A stretch of 64,000 nt of DNA from Panonychus citri (Eukaryota; Arthropoda; Arachnida; Trombidiformes; Tetranychidae). Numbering within the stretch: the first letter of the stretch is position 1; each line of letters starts with the position of its first letter. This document shows, piece after piece, positions 48,946 to 63,100 of the stretch. The DNA is taken from positions 62,001 through 126,000 of the forward strand of contig NW_026515534.1 in the NCBI RefSeq assembly GCF_014898815.1, read 5' to 3'. The position numbers were made by a program, and so were the translations under genes. The notes beneath the pieces are model-generated. The model saw only the letters and a program-made list of their open reading frames with translations. It did not search any database and had not been told where the DNA came from.

Positions 48946-49869
48946 TCAATGATTAGTGACTGAATTGATACTTGCCTCAGATTTAAGTTCTTTTGATTGT
49001 TTAAGTAAAGATAGTTCATAGATAGTTTCAGCTTCTTCATGAGAAACTGTGTTCACCGTAACAATATTCATGGTCAAGTAAATGATGTGAAGAGAATCGG
49101 AAGCAAAAAATATAAACGTCAAAATTTTCCTCCAAAAAGGATCTGTTGCCTCGTATGCTGAATAGAGATTGATTAGATTAGAGATCGCTGAGAGAATGTA
49201 CAATCGTCCAATGTCCAAACGACCAAATTGTTCAACGTTCTGTGTTGATCTAATTGCAATACTATAAAGACAACGAATATCTCTTAGTTTGACTGTCGGA
49301 TCATTGAGATACTTTAAATTTACTAGTTGATTGTTGATCAGCTTGAAACAAGCAATCAATTTGATCGCAGCGTCATTAAGAATATCGTAAGTGTACAACC
49401 ATCCAAGAAAACCAAAAATTTGAAGTATATTATTCACACGGAGGATTATTTGATTCTGGAGAGCGGACATTTTGCTACTTTTCATCGAATGCATTTGACT
49501 GTTACCAGCAAAAAACAATATCGGATAGTAAGTTATCAATATTAACATGAAAACAATTCGAAAACGTTTTCGTACTTTCAAGAATTGGGTGACATCTTTG
49601 TCTTGGAGGAAATTGAAACTTTCAGCATACTCATTAGCCTTTTCTAATGAGCTCCATCTAAATCCAAAGATTAAGATAAATCCATTGATAAATTCATAGA
49701 AATCACTGAAAATTAGATAGATACAATTTCTTAAACTTGTATTGGTCATCGATTGACAAACGAAACAAAATGTCCAAACACTGCCAATAATTCCGGAAGC
49801 GATTGAACTTAATCCACTGATAATCAACAATATTTTATAAGTTGGTCGTTTCATAGACAAATTCATCAT
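48946..49869 (-). CDS. gustatory-receptor-like seven-helix protein
   Basis: 307 residues with about seven hydrophobic segments, for example LLIISGLSSIASGIIGSVWT, ILQIFGFLGWLYTYDIL and RKILTFIFFASDSLHIIYLT. Long loops carry HEEAETIYELSLL near the end. This is the shape of arthropod gustatory receptors, which are greatly expanded in spider mites. It is shorter than usual and I do not see the C-terminal TY-x5-Q motif of many insect members, so a further exon or a shortened form is possible. A decayed relative is at 1395-1560. Confidence 0.6.
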   Translation of the reverse strand: MMNLSMKRPTYKILLIISGLSSIASGIIGSVWTFCFVCQSMTNTSLRNCIYLIFSDFYEFINGFILIFGFRWSSLEKANEYAESFNFLQDKDVTQFLKVRKRFRIVFMLILITYYPILFFAGNSQMHSMKSSKMSALQNQIILRVNNILQIFGFLGWLYTYDILNDAAIKLIACFKLINNQLVNLKYLNDPTVKLRDIRCLYSIAIRSTQNVEQFGRLDIGRLYILSAISNLINLYSAYEATDPFWRKILTFIFFASDSLHIIYLTMNIVTVNTVSHEEAETIYELSLLKQSKELKSEASINSVTNH

Positions 49870-52800
49870 AATTAACTGTTAATGATAAATCACAAAGATC
49901 AACTTTGAACCAGAAGCTAAACTTTAATGCAACAAATCATATTTATTGAATGAAATCAATTGACTACATTTTCTTACAATATCATGACAATTGACAACAA
50001 TTATATTATTCAAATGATACAAATAAATTGTTGACTTATTGTTAGACTAACAAAAAAGTAACCTCGAAAACCTTGAAAACTAATCATTCATTTGTTATCC
50101 AAATAATCAATTTAATTTCATTATTTGTCCAATTTTCATTGATTATCGAGCTTATTATATAATTGATAGTAGTTGCGGTCATTTATTATTGTCAAAATAT
50201 TAAATCAAATCAACAAATGATCATTAAAATGAAAAGAAATAGAAAAGCAAATGAAATTAGCTCAGGTTCTCATAAAGATGGAGCCACATCTGAATTAATT
50301 GTAAAGTTTTCTAAATAAGATTTTGTTTTCTTACTTTAATAATATCAAAATAAATTGTGATCCTGTTTTTGTATTGATCACGAAGAAAAATTATCGATAA
50401 TCGCTATCCATCAATCTAAAATAAGGAAAATCATGTATGAAACATCATGATGGTGATAATGAAATACTAAATTAACTCAATTATTAAAGAAATGAAAGTG
50501 TAACAATTTATCAAAAGAAAGAAAAATTTAGTTATACAAATTCATCTTGAAACAATGAGGGAAATCAACAATCAACAAGACTGAAACAATGAATACAAAT
50601 CTGAATAAGGAAAACTTATGAACTCTTTCCCAAATCTGATTGTCCAGTTAATTGTTCGGGTGATAGTTTATTATTATTAAATGTAATAAAAATCCGAGCC
50701 ATACACAAGAAACAAGATTTAATCATAATGATGATGATAACAAGATATGAAAATCTAATTGTCATCATCAATTAATTCACTTGTTTCATCATGATTATCA
50801 AAAAATACCAACCAACACCTTCCAACGATATCATTTACTTTCCTTAATAATGCAACTCGAAACCGCAACAATTTAATCATGATTAAAATAATCAACACAC
50901 ACACACAATGAATCTCATCATCATCCAACACCAATGATTATCATCATCATGATCAGCACGTAAATGTGGATTAATATATCCAAAAGTAACTGTGATTAGC
51001 ACGCAAAAGATTAGCTTCTAATCTGGATCAATTTTATCATCATTCTATCATTAAATCATATGGAGATTGTATCTTTTAATCAACAACCTTTCCTTTAACC
51101 TTCTTCCCACAAATCACCAACATTTAATATCTCTAACAATTAACTGATTGTTGTTGTTGCCTTTTTTTGCCTTTTACTCTTATTATCCCTCATTTCATCA
51201 TTTACAATTAACCCGCTAATCAAATTGTTAGCTTGTTGATTAACCAAACTATTGATTGGTCATAATCATTATGCTGACCTCAGATATGATTTTTTTTTGC
51301 TTTGGTTTATTTAATAGTTTCCAATTGATTTTAATCAACAAACTTTGGGTTAAACAACAACAACAACAAAATTAATTGTTCACAATTAGTTTAACTGTAC
51401 CTTAATCATTACAATTCACACCACGGTGTTTATTATCATCATCATTCATTTGATTTACCGTTAATCTTTAAATTGAAAGAAAAGAGGTAAATTAAATCAA
51501 TTGAATTGAGGCCCGATTTGATTGGGAAAAAAAGTGTAAATCTAATCAAAATTAATCTCTGGTCTCTAATTTAATTGTTGACCTTCAGAGTAAATTAACT
51601 TTCACATCTCACACACACACACAGTTAGTTTAATTATTTATATATTAATTGAAATGTTTACGAAACAATTTATCCTTTTCAAATCATTTTGTTTCTTAAT
51701 CATAATGATTAATGTTATTTGATTATTGGTTTTTACTTGTGAAATTGTTCAATTGATTGTTAGCAACAATTAGTTGATTAATTATTTGCTCTTGTTTGAT
51801 ATTGAAAAATTTTGATGTTCTGAATGGGAACAAGTTCATTTAATTGTTGATTGTTAATCAAAATATTTGTAAAACAATCAACAGATGATAATGAATATTG
51901 ATAATCAATCATCAATCAAATGATTACTTTTAATTTCAATCTCTTATTTCAACTGATTTACAATTAACTCTGTTATTAGGATTGATCTAGAATTTACAAA
52001 TCAAGACAATCAACTAATTGTAATCCAACACTCACACAATTTATTTATTATTATTATTAAAACCCAATCAACATCCTATAAATTGATTGCTCAACTTATT
52101 ACAAAATTAAATTGTAATGTAAATAATCATCAACCCTTTTTACCTTGTTAATTTACAATTAATTGATTGCTGTCCTTGTCTGGTAAATGGTACTAGAGAA
52201 ATTAGTAAATTGTTAAAGTTTAAAATCGTGATTAACATTGATTAACAAACTTAAACGATTCAACTCAATCTAAATTAACAGGAAATTTTGGTCTAACAAT
52301 TAAGGTAAATAAAAGCTGATTTAATCATCTAAATTACTAAACCACACCAACTACTGGTAACAATACAATTGATTGTTTTAAATTTTAAATCCTAATCAAT
52401 GTTAGTTAATTATAGTTGCACTAAATCATTAATCAGTCAACATCAACAACCAAAAGGAAAACAATAAGACCTTAAATGAACAACTAAATCAAAGACAATT
52501 TTAACCAATAGATTAAAATTGATTAAGGTAATTTAATATCAAACAATTTGCTGATTATCCTTACCAGCGGATTAACTCAACAGTATCAACAACAATTAAT
52601 AATTAACTCAAGGGTGGACCAACTGGATTACGTGTTAACGTGCCTTTTACTTTAAAGTGACCAGTAAACTTGCTTGACCATTAGTATTGACCATACCTTA
52701 AAAAATGAATTTAATTCCCATTTTTGGCATTCAAATTTATTTTAAATTAATTGTAATCATGATTACTCTTGGTTCCTCTGAGTTCCTAATCAACCTTGAC

Positions 52801-55800
52801 CTGGAGATGGTTGTTGATGAATTTATAATATCATTATTAATGGTAATGGCTCGAGTTTTGTTTTAAACTGACCAACGCCTCATTGAAAATGTTTCCTTCA
52901 TCAACAATCAACAATCAACAATCAAAAAACAACAACAACAACAACAATTAAAAGAAACAATTTTTATCAGAATTCAAAAAGTTTGAAATATTTTCTTGAT
53001 TGTTTCGAGCACAATTAACGCGTTCATTGTGATTTCTTTTATCATCATCATCATCTCATCTTTACATTACTGTTATACGATTTGATGATTTGATTGTGAA
53101 GATGAAGATGATTACCTTCAAATGGCTCGTGAACCAAATCACGAATCGAATCAGTGTTAACATTGGCACACCCAAAGCTAAAGGATGACCAGTTGTTGAT
53201 TGTAATGATTAAATTGTGATGATGATTGTGTTTATAAATTTTTCCTTTTTCTTTGTGGTATCACAATTAACAATTGAATCGAAAGCTAATAAAGTAATCA
53301 AACAGTTTAAAAGTGTTAATCTTTTACTGTTACAAATTGGTAAAAGTCTAAATTATCTTGACCATGGAGAGTTTGAAAGTTGATGGTACATTTGAATTGA
53401 TTTAACAATCAAAATTTAAATTGTATCAATTGATGCAAAGTTAATTACAAATCAATGAGATTGTATTAGTTTCAAGGGGATCGTTAATAATAATAATATT
53501 TTATTTATGGTCAATCAAATTTAATTGTTGAAATACAACAAAATTAACTTCGACCTCTCAATGTTTAATCACAATCAAGTTAAACATTGATCCATGATCA
53601 TGAATAACTGAAACAAATTGATAAGTTGTTTTTTTTCATGGTTTCAATTGTAATTAATTATTGTTCTTAATCAACTTTCGAGGACTTAATTAATTTTCCT
53701 AGACTAGTTAAGCCCTTGCAACAATTAATAATAATCAACCTAAATTGTAAACAGAGTTAATCGTGATTAGAGTTGAGATACAAATTTGAATTTAATTACA
53801 TAAATTTTCTGGATTTTCATCAATTTCCTAAGTAATAGTAAAAATAAAATATCCAAGGATTTAAAAACTAATGATGAACAATTAATCATTATAATCATAA
53901 CTCTTGTAAAGCAATCAAATTAAAGAGAAACAATTTATTTCAATCATAATTAAGTTGATTGTGTGTGTGTATGAAACTAGTTACCAAGGATGATCAACAA
54001 TTATGAGTCTAAAGTAACTGAGATGATGAATAACCAAAAAAGGATTAATTTAATACGCAATTAATTAAGACACTGAGCTTCCCTTTGTAATCAAACCTTG
54101 TTATCATTTGTTAATCAGATTGATTTAATTACGACAATCAAGGTTATCTCTTGTACACCTTGTATGACAAATGTCATTAATATCATTTGAGAGATTAAAT
54201 AATCTCTCAATTAAATCCATAGATCACCCATACTGAGAGAGTGATCAAGATTACACTGACTAATTGTTGGAATGATTTAACAATAACCTTGACTGGATTT
54301 AGTTAATTATTGCTATTTATTCAGGAACGAAATCAAGGTTTGAAAAAGTTGGAATAACAAATTACTCTGTTCAACCAAAGATCATCATGATTATATTTTA
54401 TAACAATTATAAACAATTATCTCTGTTAATCAGTTAATTATTAGAATGGAAATAGAATCAAATTTAATTGTTTTCTTGGTTTAGCAAAATTGATTATATT
54501 CAAATCAAACCTTGATCACAATTTAATCAAAAGTTTACCTTGTTTAATATCTCGATGGTGGTTCGAATGTACAAATAAAAAAAAAGTTCGTGAAACTTTT
54601 GTTTTTTTTTCGAGTTTAATTTCATTGAGATTCTTTGATTAAGTTAATTCATATTCATTGTTAAGGTTATTTTCATCTTGATGATCTTCAATTAGCAAAA
54701 TTTAGCCAAATAAGTGATTAACTTGTTGGTTAATTGCTGAATTGTAAGTTGATTTACCTGAAAGTTTTCTGGTTTGAATTGTGATTAGAACCAGAATTAG
54801 TTTAATTAGAACTGTTACAATTTGTATCAATTAATTTATCACCAATAGCTGCAAGCATAAAGTATCGATAGTTAATCACAATTAGAGAAAGTTAATAAAT
54901 TGCTACTTGGAGTTATGCTTGTTATTAGATATCAGAGTAAATTATCATTTGCAACAATCAACCAAGTTAGAAATTAATTTTCTCGCTAAAAGCAATGCAG
55001 AAAATTGTAATTGATTGTTATAACTCTTACAGTGTATTAACCTGTTGATTGTTGTTGATTAAATAACAAAAATTGATTCACCACATCAACAAATCATCAA
55101 TAAATACGGAAATGAATTGAATGATAAAACTTATTGTTGATTAACTTTCTACCCTAACTGATAATATGTATTAATCAAAATAAAGATTTTCGTTGAAAAC
55201 TTTAACTAATCAGTGATAATAAAGAAAAAAATCTAAATAAATAATCACAATCAAGTTAATTTTCATCAATAATAATCTGTTGATTATCTGAGCCAAAAAC
55301 TAACGGTATTTTTAGCAGCATTTCAGGTCATTTTTATATAAGATTAAGATGATTAGTATTATTTGTTGATGCTCTCATTTTAATGATGTTGATGTTATTA
55401 TGATTGTTATCATTCAAATAATAGTAACAATCAACTGCCTACTACTGTGGACAGAATAGTTAATTATAATTAAAGAGAAAGGTAAAAGTAAATTAACTTG
55501 ATTGCCAGATTTACAAGTTGTTTCCTATTGTTGATTGTTGATTGTGTTGAGTAGTTTTTTTTTAATTAAGGCCAAGCTCATTTTGAATTATTGTTGACAC
55601 CAATTATAAGAGTTAATTGTTTTGACAATTAAAAAAAGACAACGACGAAAAACAAATTCTCAAGTTAACCAAGATTCTGATTATGATTATAATGTTAATT
55701 AAATGTAATTTCTTGATTGTTTAAAACAAACTAAACATCGGAAGAGACTTAATTGTATAAGTAACAATTATTGTATCGAAACTTTGATAAGATTGAACAG

Positions 55801-56480
55801 TTAATTTGATTACTTTACCTTGGGCAATTTAAGAAAAAAAAAGTGATTAGTAAATCAACAAGATTCTCACATAATCAAATTAACATCTTCTTTCAGGTAG
55901 AGTTGATTATAAAATTACATCAACAATTAAAAAGTCTATTAGGGTTAACCAATGACCACCACAGTTCTTGGACATTAACAAATAACAATTTACCAGAATT
56001 AACCAGAACAATTAAAAAACTGAATGATTAAATTTCCATTTCCATTTGCTTGAAATACAATAAAAAAAGTTCATAAAAAAATAACAATACTCAAGAATAA
56101 CATGATCGTGATTTTTGTTTCCATTCACATTATTGATTATCAAGTTGATTAGACGATTTGAGTTTGTCATTAACTGATAGTAATCAACGTTAGTAGTTAT
56201 CGTAACTGTACAAGTTGAACCTGACCATTAGTTAATCAATTTGACTACAGACAAATGAATAAAGAACTGAAAAAGGTAAGAATAGTTTCTCGGTTAATCT
56301 AAAGTTAGCAGGATAATTCGCCGAAAAGAACTTGAATTTAGAACAATTTTCAGAATCGAAATGTAAAAGTAAATTGATTAGGGAGAAACAGTAATTTCTA
56401 AAATCAATAATAAAAACCACGATTAACGATGATAATTGTAAGAAACTTTTTCTCTTATATGTAAACAAAAGTTGCTAATA
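49870..56480. other. long AT-rich region with no recognised gene
   Basis: About 6.6 kb with frequent short words such as TTGATT, AATCAA, AATTGTT and TAATCA, and small simple repeats (for example CACACACA at 50899, CAACAA runs near 51357 and 52930, GTGTGTGT near 53960). No open frame above noise was accepted. One splice-site-bounded stretch on the minus strand (53116-53177) could be a small exon but is unsupported. Confidence 0.6.
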
Positions 56481-57128
56481 AATAATTAGTTACCATTAGA
56501 ACCGGTCTAACGTTTTGGTTACATTTATAAATCGTGTTCGCTTTAGACACCATTGAGATGGCGCTTCGATCTTCAATCGGAGCAACATGAAACCAAAATA
56601 GCGTAAAGAGTGAGCCAAACAACCAAAGTGAGCACCAACAAGTTGGATCAGCACGTTGTCTCAACTTTTTTTTGTAGTCGATTCAATCAACACATTAGTT
56701 AGTCAAAAGCCGTTTGTCTTTTTTTTTCATTTGTTCGAGTAGCAACTCTAATCGTCGTCAGAACTTTTTCAATTTTTCGTTGTCGTTTGATGGTGATTTT
56801 TTCTCTCTCTCTCTCTCTCTCTCATTTTGATTTTATCAACTCATCGAAACCCGGAAAAGTTTACAAATTGTTTCATTCTATCAGAACTTATATATCATGT
56901 TTACAAACAATCGTCAAGTTAATTATCAACAATCACCAATAATTTCCACCAATGGTTACTCGTTATTGTGATTGTAAAGTGTTGAGTTAAAAACGTGAGA
57001 TATTGTTACATAAACAGCAATTAAAGTGATTTTAATCATCAAATAATTAATCAGATTAGGACGTAATGTGTCATTGACTTAATTGTGATTCTTAATTCCT
57101 GCCAAAACAAAACCAACTACAAATCATC
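56480..57128 (+). promoter_or_regulatory. probable promoter and 5' leader of the gene starting at 57129
   Basis: A local rise in GC and CpG content, a TATAAAT at about 56525, and a CT repeat (56802-56823) lie upstream of the signal-peptide exon at 57129. The minus-strand open frame 56455-56664 inside it could be fortuitous. No start site is proven. Confidence 0.35.
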
Positions 57129-57189
57129 ATGAAATTATCAAATTTAATCTCTACTTTAATCATTACCTGTATCCTCTCATCATCATCAA
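57129..57189 (+). CDS. probable first coding exon, signal peptide, of a host gene
   Basis: The ATG starts a hydrophobic leader (MKLSNLISTLIITCILSSSS), followed at once by a consensus donor GTGAGTTT. This suggests a secreted or membrane protein whose later exons lie beyond a long intron. Nothing identifies the product. A 135-codon open frame at 57609-58016, which has no early ATG, lies within the presumed intron and was not accepted. Confidence 0.4.
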
Positions 57190-60100
57190 GTGAGTTTCCA
57201 ATCATATTAATAATTCAAATCATCACCAATCATAATCCATACAATTGAATCCTTAATTTAGATTGTAAAATATGACAATAATAATAATCATAATCTCATC
57301 TTAATCACATCATATTTCAAAATTACCTTAATCAGTGAGCTTATTTTTATCATGGTAACAATCAGTTGAACCATTAAATTGATGATTAGATGATTGAGCA
57401 ACATGACGACAAAGTGTTGAAGATGAGTTAAGGAAGCGAATTAAAAACTTTGTCACAACATTAGAACTTTTCCCGTTCTAATCCGCTCGATTAGTCTCTT
57501 TATCCCTTTTTTCATCTCTCCAATAATCTCCTTTTAATCCACTATAATTTGTCTTACTACATTTATTATCCTCGATATTTGTTGATCGATAAAGTTCCGG
57601 TCAATTGATTGATAGTAAAATTAATTATCGATAATGATTATGTCCTCGTCGTTGTCTCAAGTTCTATTAAGATGCTATCGATATATGATCTTTCTTCCGG
57701 TTGTTTTTTCTTTTCGTTAACTTTGTTTTTTTTTGCTGTTCGACTTTCGATTTACCTTATATCGTTTACGATACATCTACATGTTGTTAGTGAACATTAT
57801 ATGATTCGAGACTGTAATCACCTTGGTGTTACCAGATTAAATGATTTCCACGATTACAATTTACAAGTTTACGTGTTAAATGTGATTAACGATTTAGATT
57901 ATCGATTGATTAAAGATTTGATTGACAGCTTTCAGTATTTCTCCCAATTGATTTACACTCAATTACCTCTTGACATCAAACTTGACCACAATTGTCTTAA
58001 TCTATTATCTCATTAATTTATTCAATCACCAAATAAATGAGCTTCAATCCGATTCAATTAATCCAATTTTTCAACACTTTCACTTGTCATTCAATCAAAT
58101 CAAACTTGCCATTCATTATTTTAATTGTAATAAACAATTAAAATACTAATACATGTTTGTTTTATTTGATTTAATTGTCTGTTGATTGATCTGCATGTTG
58201 ATTACTGATGTTTTTTATATTAGCATTTAATTTTAATCCTCTTAATTATTTCCTGATCTATTTGTTGATCAAATGGATTCACTTCAAAATCATTTGTTTG
58301 GAAACGTTTGATTAATCAACTTGAAACATGATTAGTGATTTAGTTTTTTCATTTATTTTATTGTTGCTTTTTCAACAATTAACATCAAAATTAAAGTAAT
58401 GATCAACAATTTACTCAGTGATCAACACAATTAACTTTTTCATGTAAAATAATAGATATCAAAATAATCACGATCAGTATCTAGTTAATTACTGTTCAAT
58501 CATAAAGTTGATTAACTTTCTCTCTCTCTCTAAATTAATCACAATGATTTCAAAAGGTAGATGATCTTAATTGTAATAATAATCTTTAATTGTTTCAAAT
58601 TTACTGCTTTTTATATTATCAAATTAATTGTCTTATTAATAGACTTAATCTTCATCTTAATGTTTCCGGATCCACACCCAATGATTATCATGTTTAAACA
58701 GACTTGATTAGTTGATTAAATTGTGATACTAGAACCTTACCCATTTTAATCACTTTGAAAAAGGTTTGATTGTTTCAATAGATGGATAATTGTGACTCTG
58801 AAACAATTAACCGGTTAATATAACATTTACATGATCATAAATTAGATTTCATTATTGTTTTTCATTGGATAGCAATTGGGTTTTACTTTAAACTAAATCA
58901 ACAATTTATTTGAGCTGATTAGTAGACGATAATGAACAATTTAAACTTTTCTCAAATTTCGTAGTGAATAATTTAGAACTTAATTTTCCGATAGATTGAG
59001 ATTTATCTTAATCAAGATAATGAATAAAACGGATTTAGTTGACCTAATCTCTTGACAAAAAAGTGCTCTTGATTAAGTCTCTTAATTGTTGACTCAATTA
59101 GTTACTTAATTATACTTTTCGTATTTAGATACAGAAAGAAAACCAGTTTAACTAATCAGAAATCAGCTTTTTGTTTACCCAAAAAGTTATTTAAATTGTA
59201 AATCATTCAAGATAATTGAACTCACAGCCAATAGAGATAATTAATTGGCCCATTTAATAAATTGTATCGATTTCCGTTTGATCAGTTGGAGGTTAATTGT
59301 TAATCAACACACTCACACATACACTCATCTCATTGAACATGAAAAAAAAAGGTTTGAGAACAAAAAACTGAACAAAAAGAATCGAAAGTTGAACAGAAAA
59401 ACAAAAAAGTTCTAACGCAATTACAAAGTCGAAAGAATCGAAAATCAAAGGTCATTTAAGGCCATAACTGTCCATCATTTAGCATAATATACAAGCTTCA
59501 ACAGCGTTGGCACCATGGTGGTTTACCGTGATTAGTTAATTAAATTAAATTCTCAATCGATTAGGTCAAAATTTATGATCTAAAAGATTAATTCGATTAC
59601 GATTAGTGTGAAAAGTTTGTTTCGAAAGAGTTGTCGCTGAGAACAATTTAATTAAATCAAATTGACCCACAGAAAATGAATGGATTAGATAATGAAAACT
59701 TTATATCTCATCATTAAGATGATTATCTTAATCAACGGAATAGTTTTAATTGTTGTCCTATTTGTTTACCTGGAGAGAGAGAAAAAAGTTAATCAACTTT
59801 AAAAGACAAGAAGGAAAACTTTTTTTCTTCATTCATTTTCTGTGTCATCAGATTGAAAAACTGTATCAACAGGTATGGTGATGAAGGTAAAATAATCCAA
59901 CCTTTTCATTATTATTACCGTTTTATTATTAATGTCGTCGTCGTAACGTGTTAACGAAATTGAACTTTCGTTGACAACGACACTCGATTAGATACTTGTA
60001 ACGTTAACACGCTTTCTACTTGAATGGATTAACTTAATTATCGTTTCTTTTTGTTTCTTTAAACTTCATCTGCATTAACTTTGGACTTCGGTGCACCGAT

Positions 60101-63100
60101 TATGTTCAAGGCCGATTTTCCGCGATTTTTTTTCCAACAATTTAAATACTTTTCTGTTCGCATATTATAATCACTTAAATTAATCACGATTAACCAGATC
60201 AATGAACTGAGCAACTAAACTTTCACTTGACATTCTGCTTTATTAATAATATTAAGATAACTTTCACTTATTGAATATATTAATAGTTACCTCTAATCAA
60301 ATTGATTTACATCAATTTCTGGTTAATCAATGACAATTTATTAATCAGATTAACTGTAATTAGACAATTTGAAATCGATCAGATCAAAAGTTGATTGATA
60401 GTTTTCAAACTTATAAAGGTTATCATGAATTGAGAATAACTATTGATCGTTGAAATCATGAACTGAATTAACTTTCACATCAATTAATAGATTAATAATT
60501 TTCCATTTTTTTTCTGAACTGATTTACTTTTTCTTCAAAAAATTTAAATTTATATCATTATCAAGGTTGATACAACAATTAAGTTCACAATTAGCTCTCA
60601 TTAATTTACATAAAACTTTCTAATTGTTCAATTTACAATGTCCTCGGATCATTGTAATTGAGGTTAATCAATGATATAACTTAGAGTTAATTGTTATTTA
60701 AAAACTAATTCATGAATCATGATTAACAATCAATGAAATTTGATTAAACACACCTTAACCTGGGATAGGCTAATTGTTTACATTTTTAACACTTTTCCTT
60801 TTATCTAATATTAATATTAGTAAATTGTTGTAATGATTAACCAGCTAATCAAAGTTTTTCCAATAAAACAATTTACTACAAAAACCAAACTTGGAAACTT
60901 AATCGACTTAAATTGTTTAAATATTAGTGATGATTAGTGGTATTGTTATATTATTAAAGTTAAATTGATAACAATTTACAAACAATCAAGGTTAGAATAT
61001 GTATTAACAAGGTTTGTCAGGTAAGTAGAAGAAACTAATCAACTAAATTAAATTTAATTGTAGTTTTTCTTTCAACGTTAATTAAATTGTTAATTGTTAA
61101 TTCTGATAACAGATGATTAAAGTTACATATTTAGCTTAATCACGAACATTAATCTATTAATATTTAAATCTAATGAACAATTAAGAGGAAAATTTTGATC
61201 AGTAAAAATTGATTGTTGAATAATTTAGTAGTTAATCATTTGCTTTTTAATAGTTCTCTTCAATTAACTGATTAATAACGATTATTATCTAATCCAATTC
61301 AACTAATAATAATTAAAAGATGGAGGATTAATCAATTTCGATCAACAAGTTAATTCCCTGATATTGGATTAGTGATTTACTAATTAATTGCGATTACAAA
61401 ATCAAAGGGCAAGTGTCAAAAGGTCAGCATTTTAGTGATCAAATTAACTTAATTTACATTTACTTTTTTGTCTCTCTACGAGTTAATCTCTGATCACTAA
61501 TTGTTGACAATCAAAGTGACATTGATATGATTTAATTAATATGATAAAATAATCAAATTATAAAGTAAATTGAATCGAAGTTGTTTCCTTTTAATGAAAA
61601 TGATGAATATGATTTAATAAATGGCCGGAAGAGGTAACAACTTTTAATGGTCAACCGGATTAAGATTATTATTATAATTGTCTGGTTATTAATCATACAT
61701 CAATCAAAATCATGTTAAATTGATTAACTTTATTAACTAAAACACCTTCAGGGTTAAGTAATTTCACTTTGATCATCACTTGATCAAGTAACTTACTGTT
61801 AATTGCTAACAAATGATAATCATAATTTGCTAACCTCTAAATCAAATGACGACCTTAAATGTCCCTTTAATTATAATCTTCATCAAATCAACAATTTGAC
61901 AGATTTAATTGTGATGATGATGATGATGATGATGATACATTAAAGTTAACTAATTACCGACAATTGAACTTTTATCCTTGATATTTAATTCATTGACTTT
62001 TCTAATTAAGTTGATTGTTAAACTTGATCAATTTGATACTTTTCAATTGATTGTTAACTCCCGGAACTGATTTAGTTGTTATTTCAACAACAACAATTGT
62101 TAAGTTTATATATTGACGATTAAAATAAGGACAAATTTGATTATAATTAGCTAATCAAATTGAATGTTGATTAATTTCAATGTTGATAACAATTGATCAC
62201 TTATTATACAAACAGCAATCACGTAACAATTTATAAATTATTTATAAATTGTCAGTAATTTAAAGTGAAAGTTATTGTTTATTATTATCATATGTAAACA
62301 AAAGGTAAACAATTGAAAGTGATGATTTAACTAACAATTTAAACGGTTTCCAGTTATAACAATCAGAATTAATCACGTTTAATAATCGTGATGAATTAAC
62401 TTTTACAAACTACATTTAGCTAATCGCTAGTGGAGATCCATATTTAACACTAATTTAATTACCGATTTACTAATTTTAATCACAATTAGCAAATTGATTT
62501 GTAAATTTGCTCACAAAACATGCAACTAGGCTGTTAAGTAAATCACAATTAACTTGATTACCTGTTGATTATTCAGTTCAAAACATTTCTTTTTAACTGT
62601 GTCGTTAATTGAATTGAATCAACTTGAACTTTTAATGAACAATTAAAAAAAATTGTCAATTTAGATGAGAATGAGAATCGTTAATTTCAATGGTTCTAAG
62701 TTAATTGTTATAGTGATGGTAATAAACTTCCGTTTGACCATAACAATTAATCAATTGTTGAGAAATAACTAAATTGTTTTATGAGATGAGACAAAAGTTT
62801 CGTTAATCATAATTAAAAAAACGTTGATTAACATTTGAATTACATATAGAGAGAAAGTGATTCGTCAACCACTTGACCTAAAGAATTAACAATTTAGGTA
62901 ATTGTTGAATTAATCTTAATTGTTGAAGAACAATTTACTAATCAAATAGTCGTATCTAAATTCAAATCAAATTGAAAAGTTACGATCTGTTGATTGGATT
63001 CATTTACTTAATCACAATCAAATCTATGTAACTAATCAGAAAGGAAAATCAAAAATGTTTAATCTAATAACAATCAAACTCAAATAGATATTTTTTTCAT

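Noticed and set aside
56455..56664. Minus-strand 69-codon frame with cysteine and tryptophan residues
   Set aside because: It lies in a CpG-richer stretch with a TATA-like word that fits a promoter better; no family or acceptor is clear.
57609..58016. 135-codon open frame on the plus strand
   Set aside because: No early ATG, strongly biased composition, no splice signals or homologue I recognise; it sits in a presumed intron. It remains possible but unsupported.
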